Part shown: positions 45,137 to 52,456 of the stretch, one piece after another
Position numbering within the stretch: position 1 is the stretch's first letter
Layout of the letters: each line of letters begins with the position of its first letter
Assembly (NCBI GenBank): GCA_903927605.1
Contig: CAIYNT010000251.1
Location: forward strand, 1-52,456
DNA from: an uncultured Holophagaceae bacterium
Lineage (GTDB): Bacteria > Acidobacteriota > Holophagae > Holophagales > Holophagaceae
Reading direction: 5' to 3'
DNA: 52,456 bases
Position numbers and translations under genes: made by a program
Notes under the pieces: model-generated
The model's input: only the letters and a program-made list of their open reading frames with translations
What the model was told of the DNA's origin: nothing
Database searches by the model: none

Positions 45137-46024
45137 CTACTTGGCCCGCAGCGCCAGGTAGCGCGCCCAGGCTGCCAAGGAATTCCGGTTGGGAAGGGAT
45201 GCTAGCTGACATAGGGCATTCTCGGTGGCTTCACTCAGGGCTTTCCGGGCACCGTCCAGGCCCAGGAGGGAGGGGTAGGTGATCTTACCCTTGCCAGCAT
45301 CTTTTCCAGCGCGCTTGCCCAACTCCGCGTCCGTGGCGGTGGCGTCCAGAATGTCATCCTGGATCTGGAAGGCCAGGCCGATGGCCTCGCCATAGGCCCG
45401 AAGGGCAAATCGCTCCGCAGGGGAGGCCCCTCCAAGCACGGCGCCGATCTCGACGGAGGCGCACAGCAGGGCGCCGGTCTTCAGGCGGTGGATGAGCTGA
45501 AGATGATCCAGGTCATAGGTCTTGAGAGTCTCTCCCTCCAGATCGAGGGCCTGCCCGCCCGCCATGCCCCGCCACCCGGCGCCCTCGGCGAGCAGGGCCA
45601 GGGCTTCGGCACGTTTTCCAGGATCCAGGTCCGCGGCGGCCAGCACGCCAAAGGCCTCGGTCAGCAAGGCATCGCCGGCGAGGATCGCGTGCCCCTCGCC
45701 GAAGACCTTGTGGTTGGTGGGGCGCCCGCGGCGCAGGTCGTCGTCGTCCATGGCCGGCAGATCATCATGGATCAGCGAGTAGGTGTGGACATATTCCAGG
45801 GCGAGGGCGCCGGGCAGGGCCTGGGCTGAGGTGCCACCGACGGCCTCGCAGGCCAGGAGGCAGAGTACGGGCCGCACGCGTTTACCGCCCGCCTCCAGGC
45901 TGTACCGCATGGCCTCACCCAGCCGCACGGCGTCGCCCTGCCGGAAGGGCACCGTCAACGCCGAGTCCAGGAGCGGGAGCAGGCGGTCCAGGTCGGCTTG
46001 GACCTGGGTGGAGGATTCACTCAT
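45137..46024 (-). CDS. ispA: Farnesyl/geranylgeranyl diphosphate synthase
   Basis: The 295-residue prenyltransferase extends isopentenyl and dimethylallyl diphosphate. The first Asp-rich motif is in HDDLPAMDDDDLRRGRPTNHK and the second is in QIQDDILDATAT. The chain length specificity (C15 or C20) is not certain. Start ATG overlaps the xseB stop (ATGA). Confidence 0.94.
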   Translation of the reverse strand: MSESSTQVQADLDRLLPLLDSALTVPFRQGDAVRLGEAMRYSLEAGGKRVRPVLCLLACEAVGGTSAQALPGALALEYVHTYSLIHDDLPAMDDDDLRRGRPTNHKVFGEGHAILAGDALLTEAFGVLAAADLDPGKRAEALALLAEGAGWRGMAGGQALDLEGETLKTYDLDHLQLIHRLKTGALLCASVEIGAVLGGASPAERFALRAYGEAIGLAFQIQDDILDATATDAELGKRAGKDAGKGKITYPSLLGLDGARKALSEATENALCQLASLPNRNSLAAWARYLALRAK

Positions 46025-46263
46025 CGCGAGCCCTTGATCTCGTCCAGCGGTTCTGCCCGGTACTCGCCGCCCAGGCCGGCCTTCAACACTTCGACCCGGC
46101 GCTGGGCCTCGGCGAGCTGCTTCTGAAGGGACTGGCTCAGCTGCACCCCCTCCTCGAAGCGGGCCAGGGCGTCCTCTAGGCTGAGGCTGCCGGATTCGAG
46201 CTGCTGCACCAGTGCTTCCAGTCGGTCCAGGCCATCGTCGAAGGAGGGAGTCGCATTGGTCAT
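46021..46263 (-). CDS. xseB: Exodeoxyribonuclease VII small subunit
   Basis: This 80-residue protein has the coiled-coil family pattern FDDGLDRLEALVQQLESGSLSLEDAL and FEEGVQLSQSLQKQLAEAQRRVEVL. The longer open frame starting at 46491 is not coding upstream of the ATG at 46263. It opens the xseB-ispA-dxs operon; xseA is not in the window. Confidence 0.94.
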   Translation of the reverse strand: MTNATPSFDDGLDRLEALVQQLESGSLSLEDALARFEEGVQLSQSLQKQLAEAQRRVEVLKAGLGGEYRAEPLDEIKGSR

Positions 46264-46297
46264 GTGGGGTTCCTTCGTGTTCGCGGCCGGGACTTCG

Positions 46298-47035
46298 TCA
46301 TTGGCCCTTGGCCAGGCCTTCGCGCATCTTCTTCCCCGTGTCCTCGACCTTATAGTCCTCGGGCAGGCTGAAGGTGGAGGCGGGGATGGAGCCTTCCTTG
46401 AGGGCGGTGGCGACGCTGGTGAGGTCGCCCACCATGGGCAGGACCGTATGGGTCCTGAGGGCGATGCCCTGGACCTTGGCCAGCTCCTCACCGAGTTTCA
46501 GCATCCCGGCGGAGTTGCCGCCCATCTGGCCCATGGTGTTCTTGAGTTTGAGGAAGCGCTTGTAGGAAACGGCGGGCACTGGCGGCTTGAGGGAAGGATC
46601 GTTGCTGCTCTCGATGATCATCTTGCCCATGGTTATCTTCCACTTCTTGCACTTGCGGTCCAGGATCGTTTCCGAGCCCTGCTCTTCGGCGGTGACCGTG
46701 GTATCCCCGCCGCCCATCATTTTCTGCACGAAAGCGGGCATGTCCTTCATCTTGTCGGCCATGGCCGCCATGGAGGCTTCCAAATCGTCCCAGCTGATCT
46801 TCTGGATGAGCTTCTTCTTGTGGTTGATGGTGTAGGAGACACCCTTTTCGAAATCGACCATGGAATCGATCTGGGTGGCGCTGTGATTGGTCCGCATGAA
46901 TTTGGATGACCAGTACTGGGTCTGCTCGCCCTCATTGCCCTTGCCGGTGCTGGCCATGGTGAGGGTGAGATCCGCGGCCAGGACCGAGAGGGACGCGGAC
47001 AAAAGGAGCAGAGCCAAACGCACAAGCGCTTTCAT
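46298..47035 (-). CDS. Secreted DUF4412-like protein
   Basis: The 245-residue protein has a signal peptide (ALVRLALLLLSASLSVLAA). The core DLTLTMASTGKGNEGEQTQYW and later repeated 'GKMIIESSND' and 'TVLPMVGDLTS' features resemble DUF4412, but the match is by pattern only. It is lysine- and methionine-rich. It probably acts in the envelope; function unknown. It lies 34 bp upstream of xseB on the same strand. Confidence 0.78.
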   Translation of the reverse strand: MKALVRLALLLLSASLSVLAADLTLTMASTGKGNEGEQTQYWSSKFMRTNHSATQIDSMVDFEKGVSYTINHKKKLIQKISWDDLEASMAAMADKMKDMPAFVQKMMGGGDTTVTAEEQGSETILDRKCKKWKITMGKMIIESSNDPSLKPPVPAVSYKRFLKLKNTMGQMGGNSAGMLKLGEELAKVQGIALRTHTVLPMVGDLTSVATALKEGSIPASTFSLPEDYKVEDTGKKMREGLAKGQ

Positions 47036-47121
47036 GGGTAACCTCCTGGGAATACCCTGGAGGATACGCTTGCGATTCGAGGAATGCCAACCGCAGGCAT
47101 TTGGATTTTCTAGAGGTGCTC

Positions 47122-48492
47122 ATGGCCCGTGTGCTGGTGGTGGATGACAGCAAGGAGACTTGCGAGTTCCTGGAGGAGCTTCTGGGTGCCATGGGACTGG
47201 AGGTCGTCAAGGCCACCCATCCCGACCGGGCCATTGAACTGTTGCATCAAGAGCCTTTTGATCTGCTGCTCTCCGACATCAATCTGGAGGCCAAGAAGGA
47301 TGGCCTGGATCTGCTGAGGGAGGCCAAGCCCCTGGGCCTGGACACAATCCTGCTGTCCGGGTTCGGCACCCTGGAGACAGCCATCGAGGCCGTCCGCGAG
47401 GGGGCCTTCGATTTCCTCAGCAAACCCTGGAACAACGAGGAGCTGAAGGCCCTCGTGACCCGTGCCCTCGCCCGCCGGCAGTCCAGTGGCCGTGGAACAG
47501 CTCAGGACGCGTCCCCCAAGGGCAAGCGGAGCCTGATGATCGGCTCGAGCCCGAAGATGATGGCGGTCTACAAGACCATCGCGAGCCTGCAGAACAGCCG
47601 GGCCACGGTGCTCATCACCGGTGAGAGCGGCACGGGCAAGGAGCTGGTGGCCCGGAGCATCCACTTGTCCAGCGACCGGCGGGACCGGGCCTTCGTGGCG
47701 GTGAACTGCGGCGCGCTGACTGAGACGCTCCTGGAATCCGAGCTGTTTGGCCATGTGAAGGGCTCCTTCACGGGGGCCATCGGAGAGAAGCCCGGCCTGT
47801 TTGAGGAGGCCTCGGGCGGAACGATCTTCCTCGATGAGATCGGGGAGACGAGTCCCAGCTTCCAGGTGAGGCTGCTCCGAGTGCTTCAGGAGCAGGAGAT
47901 CCGCCGGGTGGGCGGGAACAAGACCATCAAGGTGGATGCCCGGGTGATCGCGGCCACCAACCGGGACCTGCAGGTGATGGTCAAGGCCGGGACCTTCCGG
48001 GAGGATCTGTACTATCGGCTGGGGGTGGTGGAACTCGCGGTGCCTTCGCTGCGGGAACGGCGGGAGGACATACCGGCCCTGCTCGACCACTTCCTTTCAG
48101 AGTTCGGGCGCAAGGATGGGCAGAACTATCAACTGCATCCCGAGGCCAGGCGAGTCCTCGAGGCTTACTCCTGGCCGGGGAATGTGCGTGAGTTGGGCAA
48201 TGCCGTGGAGAATCTCACCCAGCTGAGCCGTGGCCTGGAGATCACCGTGGACGATCTGCCGGCGAAGATTCAGGCGGATGTCCTCAAGAGAGCGCTCCGA
48301 CGGCCCGAAAGCGGGGCCGAAGTCCCTGCGCTGATCGAGGACTGGCCCTCGCTGGACGAGTTGGAGCGACGCTACATCCAAGTCCTGATCGGGAAACACA
48401 AGGAAAAACAGCGCATCGCCGAAATCCTGGGAGTGGACCGAACCACCCTGTACCGGAAGCTCAAGCGGTATGGGTTCCACGAAGGGGACTAG
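47122..48492 (+). CDS. NtrC-type sigma-54-dependent response regulator
   Basis: The 456-residue protein has a receiver with Asp8, Asp9, phospho-acceptor Asp52 and Lys101, an AAA+ domain with Walker A GESGTGKE at 167-174 and Walker B around FLDEIGE, and a C-terminal Fis-type helix-turn-helix in AEILGVDRTTLYRKLKRYG. The sigma-54 contact loop is GSFTGA at 214-219 in place of the usual GAFTGA. It activates sigma-54 promoters after phosphorylation. No kinase is adjacent, so its partner is unknown. AGAGGTG lies upstream of the ATG. Confidence 0.95.
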   Translation: MARVLVVDDSKETCEFLEELLGAMGLEVVKATHPDRAIELLHQEPFDLLLSDINLEAKKDGLDLLREAKPLGLDTILLSGFGTLETAIEAVREGAFDFLSKPWNNEELKALVTRALARRQSSGRGTAQDASPKGKRSLMIGSSPKMMAVYKTIASLQNSRATVLITGESGTGKELVARSIHLSSDRRDRAFVAVNCGALTETLLESELFGHVKGSFTGAIGEKPGLFEEASGGTIFLDEIGETSPSFQVRLLRVLQEQEIRRVGGNKTIKVDARVIAATNRDLQVMVKAGTFREDLYYRLGVVELAVPSLRERREDIPALLDHFLSEFGRKDGQNYQLHPEARRVLEAYSWPGNVRELGNAVENLTQLSRGLEITVDDLPAKIQADVLKRALRRPESGAEVPALIEDWPSLDELERRYIQVLIGKHKEKQRIAEILGVDRTTLYRKLKRYGFHEGD

Positions 48493-48622
48493 AGCGTGTT
48501 TTCAGGGTCGGAGCCAAGTGAGGACGCAGGCTACACTGTCATCTTCATGCCTGCTTCATGACCTTGCTAGCTGCAATTCCCATCAACTGATTTCTATCTA
48601 GGATTTCGAGGTGGGAATAGCT

Positions 48623-50131
48623 ATGACTGAGGAGCATGCGGTTGTTGTGCGTGAGCCCAAGCAGGCTTCCTGGTTGCTTTGGGTTACTTATTCAGCAATA
48701 GGTTTGGGTTGGCTGGTCTATTCACAGACCATGGCTTTTGCTTGGGACGAGGGATTCCACTTGTTGGCGGCGCAACTAATCGCGCGAGGGAAGAAACCCT
48801 ATCTGGACTTTTTCTTCGCTCAAGTGCCGTTGAACGCCTATTGGAATGCCTTGTGGATGCGGGTCTTCGGGGAAAGTTGGCGCGTTGCCCATATTGTGGC
48901 GACTTTGCTCTCATTGGGGGGGCTGATTCTTACGGCTGGTTTTTTTCAATTCCACGCACGCCTATCCTCCTGGCGGATTCAGGCCACCTTGGTCGCCCTG
49001 CTGCTGGTAGGGCTGAATATGAAAGTCATGGAATTCGGCACCATTGGGCAGCCTTACGGATTTTGTCTTTTCTTCATCGTGGCGGCCTTCCGCCTGACCG
49101 TTTGGTCCGTCCGCCTTGGATCCGGGTGGCCCACGATGGCGGCTGGATTCTGTGTGGGATGTGCAACTGCTGGTTCTTTGTTGACAGCCCCGGTGGGGCC
49201 GGTGCTGCTGTTGTGGCTTTTGGTCTATGACCAAGCCGGTAAACGTTGGCTCAAAACAATCTCGTTCCTGAGTGGAATGGTCCCTCCATTTTTTCCAGTG
49301 ATATGGGCCTTCATCCAATCTCCCGGCCAGACCTTATTTGGGGTTTTCAAATATCATTTTTTCTACCGGGAGGTGAAATGGGATGGAGCATGGGGTCATA
49401 ATCTAGACTTGTTGACCTCCTGGGTTAATTCACCCCAAGTACTGATGTTGATTCTATTGGGACTATGCGGCTTGTGGTTTGTGTCCAAGCAGGCCAAGTG
49501 GGAGCGGCTAGAGCGGGCCGAAATCTACTTATGTGCTTGGTTGTCCATCGCTCTGGCGGCTTCTTTCGCCTTAATTCGTCCGACTTTCCCTCAGTATTTT
49601 CTTCTGGCCGTGCCGTTCCTGGGTCTGCCCGCCTCGCTGGGATTTTGTTTTGCCGTCTCTCGGTTGAACCCCACCGGGCGCATAACCCTGCCTGTAGGGG
49701 GACTTGCCCTACTGCTTCTTCTGATATTGTCCCGTTGGCTCTATGACGGTCGCGACGACCTCAACTGGTACGATTTTGAAAAAGTGGCTGCAAAGGTCGC
49801 TCAAGTGACTCCACCAGGCAAAGCGGTTTACGCAGACGAGCATGTTTATTTTCTGACGCGGCGCCTTCCTCCTTCGGGCCTGGAATATGATGATTCCCAT
49901 AAGCTCAACATGCCGCCGGATGTGTTGGCTCAGATGCACATCGTCAGCAGGGCTCAATTGGATCAATGGATCAAAGCGGGTGTTTTCAGCACCATTGAAA
50001 CCGATGAAGAGGACAGGATGGATGAATTGCAAGTGTCCCGAATCTATAAACAAAAAGCACAAGTAGTGGACTATGCCATCTACTGGGAGTCGGCCAATCC
50101 TGGGCAGGCCATGCCACAATCGGCTCGATGA
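48623..50131 (+). CDS. GT39/ArnT-like polytopic membrane glycosyltransferase
   Basis: This 502-residue protein starts at the ATG at 48623 (GAGGTGGG upstream; a GTG at 48611 would add four residues). The first loop has FAWDEGFHLLAAQLIARGKKPY, with the Asp-Glu pair expected for the catalytic loop of GT-C enzymes, followed by about ten membrane helices. It probably transfers a sugar from a polyprenyl-phosphate donor on the outer face of the membrane. Codon use is less GC-rich than in most of the window, suggesting transfer. Confidence 0.8.
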   Translation: MTEEHAVVVREPKQASWLLWVTYSAIGLGWLVYSQTMAFAWDEGFHLLAAQLIARGKKPYLDFFFAQVPLNAYWNALWMRVFGESWRVAHIVATLLSLGGLILTAGFFQFHARLSSWRIQATLVALLLVGLNMKVMEFGTIGQPYGFCLFFIVAAFRLTVWSVRLGSGWPTMAAGFCVGCATAGSLLTAPVGPVLLLWLLVYDQAGKRWLKTISFLSGMVPPFFPVIWAFIQSPGQTLFGVFKYHFFYREVKWDGAWGHNLDLLTSWVNSPQVLMLILLGLCGLWFVSKQAKWERLERAEIYLCAWLSIALAASFALIRPTFPQYFLLAVPFLGLPASLGFCFAVSRLNPTGRITLPVGGLALLLLLILSRWLYDGRDDLNWYDFEKVAAKVAQVTPPGKAVYADEHVYFLTRRLPPSGLEYDDSHKLNMPPDVLAQMHIVSRAQLDQWIKAGVFSTIETDEEDRMDELQVSRIYKQKAQVVDYAIYWESANPGQAMPQSAR

Positions 50132-50237
50132 AAGGTTCTGGTGCCGCAACCGCTGCAGGAGCCGAATGTGCCCATTCAGCATGATTTTCTTATCTACAGC
50201 GTAAGCTGATTTAATTTTCGCCAGAGGTTGTGCTCCA

Positions 50238-51704
50238 ATGTCGATCTCACTGCAACCGAATGATCAGGCAAATGGGGGCAAGCCCGGCTTCGAGGCCTAT
50301 TCCAGCGAACGACGTCGCTATTGGGATGAATTTGCGCGCTCGCCTGGTCAGCAGAAAGGCCTGCGTGCTTTTTATCAAAAGAAATTAAGTACCATCTATT
50401 GTTCCCTAATTCCGCCAGGATCCCGTGTTTTGGAGTTGGGTTGCGGGCAAGGGGATCTGCTGGCTGCCTTGCAGCCTTCCTATGGCCTGGGAATTGAGTT
50501 GTCTCCAGTCTTTGTGGAGCAGGCACAGCAGCGGCATCCCCACCTTCACTTTCAGCAGGGGGATGTCCATTCCCTGAAGCTCGATGAGCAATTTGATTAC
50601 ATCATCTGTTCGGATCTGGTGAATGACCTGTGGGATGTTCTGCTGGGTTTTGAACGCCTTCTTCCGCATTGTAAGGACACAACCCGCCTGATCCTGAACG
50701 CCTACAGCCGTGTCTGGGAGATGCCCCGGCGCGTGGCAGAGAAATTGGGCCTGGTAAACAAGCAGCTGGCCCAAAATTGGCTCACCGCCAATGATCTGAA
50801 CAACCTGCTCTATCTGGCCGGTTATGAACCCATCCGTGCCTTTACGTCCATATTGTGTCCAGTCTATGTGCCGCTCCTTGGTGTTCTTCTGAACCGGTAC
50901 CTGGGAAGGATCTGGCCCTTCGACAAGCTGGGTCTGGCCAACCTGGTGGTTGCCCGCCCGCGACCCCAACCGAAGGCTGTAGAACCTGTGGTGAGTGTCA
51001 TCGTCCCGGCGCGCAACGAGGAAGGGCACATACCGGAGATATTTCGCCGTGTTCCCGCCATGGGGGCTGGGACGGAGTTGGTTTTTGTGGAAGGGCACTC
51101 CAGGGATGACACCTATGGCGCCATTGAACGGGAGATCCAAAAGCACCCTCACTTGAAGGTCAAACTGATCAAGCAACCGGGGATCGGCAAAGGAGATGCC
51201 GTCAGGGCCGCGGCAAGCCAAGCTTCAGGAGAGCTGCTCATGATATTGGATGCGGACCTCACCGTGGCACCGGAGGATCTCCCACAGTTTTATCAAGCCT
51301 GGCGGTCGGGGAAGGCGGAACTGGTGAATGGTGTCCGCCTCGTTTATCCCATGGATGAACAGGCCATGCGCTTCATGAATCAAGTGGCCAACAAGTTTTT
51401 CAGCGTGGCTTTCACATGGCTCCTAGACCAAAGCGTCAAAGATACCTTGTGCGGAACAAAAGTCCTCGGCCGCAGCCATTACGAGATGATCTTGGCCAAC
51501 CGGCATTGGTTTGGCGCCATCGACCCTTTTGGTGATTTCGATCTGCTGTTTGGAGCGGCAAAGTATAATTTGCGTATTGTCGATTTGCCCATTCGTTATG
51601 GGGCCAGGAAATATGGCGAAACAAACATTCAACGATGGCGTCATGGCTGGCTATTGTTGAAAATGATGATGGTGGCTCTGAATAAACTAAAATTTATCGA
51701 TTGA
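50238..51704 (+). CDS. Fused SAM methyltransferase and family 2 glycosyltransferase
   Basis: The 488-residue protein joins a class I methyltransferase (about residues 20-240; SAM site VLELGCGQGD at 64-73) with a GT-A family 2 domain (from about 252; SVIVPARNEEG, then LDADLTV with Asp338 and Asp340). The second half resembles dolichol-phosphate mannosyltransferase-like enzymes that load polyprenyl phosphate. Together with the upstream GT39 gene (106-bp gap), the pair would form a polyprenyl-sugar donor and acceptor system with a methylation step. GC content is low for the window. Confidence 0.86.
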   Translation: MSISLQPNDQANGGKPGFEAYSSERRRYWDEFARSPGQQKGLRAFYQKKLSTIYCSLIPPGSRVLELGCGQGDLLAALQPSYGLGIELSPVFVEQAQQRHPHLHFQQGDVHSLKLDEQFDYIICSDLVNDLWDVLLGFERLLPHCKDTTRLILNAYSRVWEMPRRVAEKLGLVNKQLAQNWLTANDLNNLLYLAGYEPIRAFTSILCPVYVPLLGVLLNRYLGRIWPFDKLGLANLVVARPRPQPKAVEPVVSVIVPARNEEGHIPEIFRRVPAMGAGTELVFVEGHSRDDTYGAIEREIQKHPHLKVKLIKQPGIGKGDAVRAAASQASGELLMILDADLTVAPEDLPQFYQAWRSGKAELVNGVRLVYPMDEQAMRFMNQVANKFFSVAFTWLLDQSVKDTLCGTKVLGRSHYEMILANRHWFGAIDPFGDFDLLFGAAKYNLRIVDLPIRYGARKYGETNIQRWRHGWLLLKMMMVALNKLKFID

Positions 51705-52001
51705 GCTGGGGCCTTGCACCTAGTCACTTCTATGGGCACGTGCGTCGGGGTACGGGTTGCCATTTCCTGACGGGAGAGTTCTTCGGGAAAGCAAGTGCGG
51801 CAATCCGCGTGTGCCTCCATGGTGTTTGCCGACCTTCAGGACCAAAATCGTCGCAGCCTGCCACAGGTTGCAGAACGCAACGGATTTTGGCTGATCATTA
51901 TTTATTTAAGTCGTTTAATTTAAATAAATACAATTTGGCCTCAAATATGCTTCTCCCTATGCACTTCCGGCCGTGCCGGATTACCCCAGGGAGATACCCC
52001 C
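51705..52001 (+). other. Intergenic region with two structured segments and an AT-rich promoter area
   Basis: The 297-bp gap has no clear gene. A nested hairpin lies at 51842-51890: outer arms CCAAAATC and GATTTTGG enclose the stem GCAGCCTG-CCA-CAGGTTGC (one G-U). An AT-rich perfect 10-bp inverted repeat, ATTTATTTAA (51900-51909) and TTAAATAAAT (51920-51929), follows. Then a ribosome-site-like AGGGAG comes before the next ATG. The hairpin may be a terminator or leader structure; the AT repeat may be an operator. Confidence 0.4.
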
Positions 52002-52456
52002 ATGAAGAAGCTCGCCGCGCTGCTTATCGCTGCCGCTCTTATCAGCCCCGTCTTCGCCGAAGAGGCCAAGAAGCCCGAAGTGAAGAAGACCGAGAAGGTC
52101 GAGACCAAGAAAGTCGAAGTCAAGAAGGTTGATGCCAAGAAGAATGACAAGAAGGTCGAAGTCAAGAAGACCGAGGTCAAGAAGACCGAAGTCAAAAAGG
52201 AAGAGGTCAAGAAGGCCCTGACCGCCGAGGAGAAGAAGGCTGAAGCTGCTGCCCCTAAAGCCGAGAAGAAGACCAAGGCCAAGAAGGCCAAGGCCAAGAA
52301 GACGACCGAAGAGAAGAAGGCCCTGACCGCCGAGGAGAAGAAGGCTGAAGCTGCTGCCCCCAAGGCCGAGAAGAAGACCAAGGCCAAGAAGGCCAAGGCC
52401 AAGAAGACGACCGAAGAGAAGAAGGCCCTGACCGCCGAGGAGAAGAAGGCTGAAGC
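52002..52456 (+). CDS. Secreted Lys/Ala-rich tandem-repeat protein, truncated by window edge
   Basis: The first 151 residues are visible. A signal peptide (LAALLIAAALISPVFA) is followed by a Lys/Val/Glu-rich stretch with repeated VKKTE-type motifs. From residue 70 a 35-residue unit begins with KKALTAEEKKAEAAAPKAEK, continuing with TKAKKAKAKKTTEE-like sequence. The basic, low-complexity character recalls histone H1-like or AlgP-like proteins, but the signal peptide points outside the cytoplasm. AGGGAG lies before the ATG. Confidence 0.78.
   Translation, partial: MKKLAALLIAAALISPVFAEEAKKPEVKKTEKVETKKVEVKKVDAKKNDKKVEVKKTEVKKTEVKKEEVKKALTAEEKKAEAAAPKAEKKTKAKKAKAKKTTEEKKALTAEEKKAEAAAPKAEKKTKAKKAKAKKTTEEKKALTAEEKKAE
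52209..52456 (+). repeat. 105-bp in-frame tandem repeat
   Basis: Units start at 52209, 52314 and 52419. The two complete units differ at only two visible bases, both silent third positions around the Pro-Lys pair, suggesting recent expansion. The third unit is cut by the window end. Confidence 0.9.

Noticed and set aside
51705..51841. Possible c-di-GMP (GEMM) riboswitch before the repeat protein
   Set aside because: The conserved GEMM core and the tetraloop-receptor pair could not be found.
51941..52402. 153-residue minus-strand frame of Phe/Ala/Leu-rich repeats at the window end
   Set aside because: It is the antisense of the Lys/Ala repeat gene. The hydrophobic repeats arise from the complement of Lys and Glu codons.

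Overview
The window is a GC-rich bacterial chromosome segment with tightly packed genes. The gene set (single-chain pyruvate:ferredoxin oxidoreductase beside a ferredoxin:NADP oxidoreductase, CHASE and PAS hybrid kinases, type II DAHP synthase, cobalamin import, Pal/TolB envelope proteins) and the high-GC style suggest an anaerobic or facultative, Gram-negative, Acidobacteriota-like organism (Holophaga/Geothrix type). That taxonomic guess is inference; no rRNA or other marker is present.

Layout. 1-6 kb: a 3'-truncated PFOR gene and a very large fused NADH-dependent ferredoxin:NADP oxidoreductase with an N-terminal hemerythrin-like domain. 6-9.3 kb: a CHASE-PAS hybrid histidine kinase and a divergent unknown gene. 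9.3-11.9 kb: a phenylalanine leader peptide and attenuator followed by pheA and a type II DAHP synthase. 11.9-16.5 kb: isoaspartyl peptidase, moaA, an unknown protein and recA. 16.6-21.9 kb: a second hybrid kinase translationally coupled to a PilZ-like/pseudo-receiver protein, then a marR-glycosyltransferase pair. 22-26.7 kb: pal, a tolB-like gene, a ClC-type transporter and a CPA2 antiporter. 26.8-30.1 kb: a four-gene redox cassette (thioredoxin-DUF4266 fusion, DUF3570 outer-membrane protein, ApbE flavin transferase, DsbD-alpha-like protein). 30.3-35.4 kb: a cobalamin riboswitch and btuB-F-C-D. 35.5-43.2 kb: mtnP, an M23 peptidase, EamA transporter, rdgB, moeB-like, a DUF6941-like protein, a 5'-nucleotidase and a DUF3995 protein. 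43.2-47.0 kb: xseB-ispA-dxs and a secreted DUF4412-like protein. 47.1-52.5 kb: an NtrC-type regulator, two surface-glycan genes of visibly lower GC, and the start of a secreted Lys/Ala repeat protein that runs off the end.

The most interesting items are: (1) the DUF3570/DUF4266/ApbE/DsbD-alpha cassette, in which the DUF3570 protein carries a D-x-x-S-G-A-S sequence matching the ApbE flavinylation motif, suggesting a covalently flavinylated outer-membrane protein wired to periplasmic thiols; (2) the hemerythrin-NfnA-NfnB fusion; (3) a complete Trp/Phe-style ribosome-mediated attenuator upstream of pheA-aroG; and (4) a set of short non-coding elements, each made of short-period repeats in inverted orientation, filling gene gaps and in one case apparently inserted in frame into the signal-peptide region of btuF.

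No tRNA, rRNA, CRISPR array, transposase or integrase gene was recognised.
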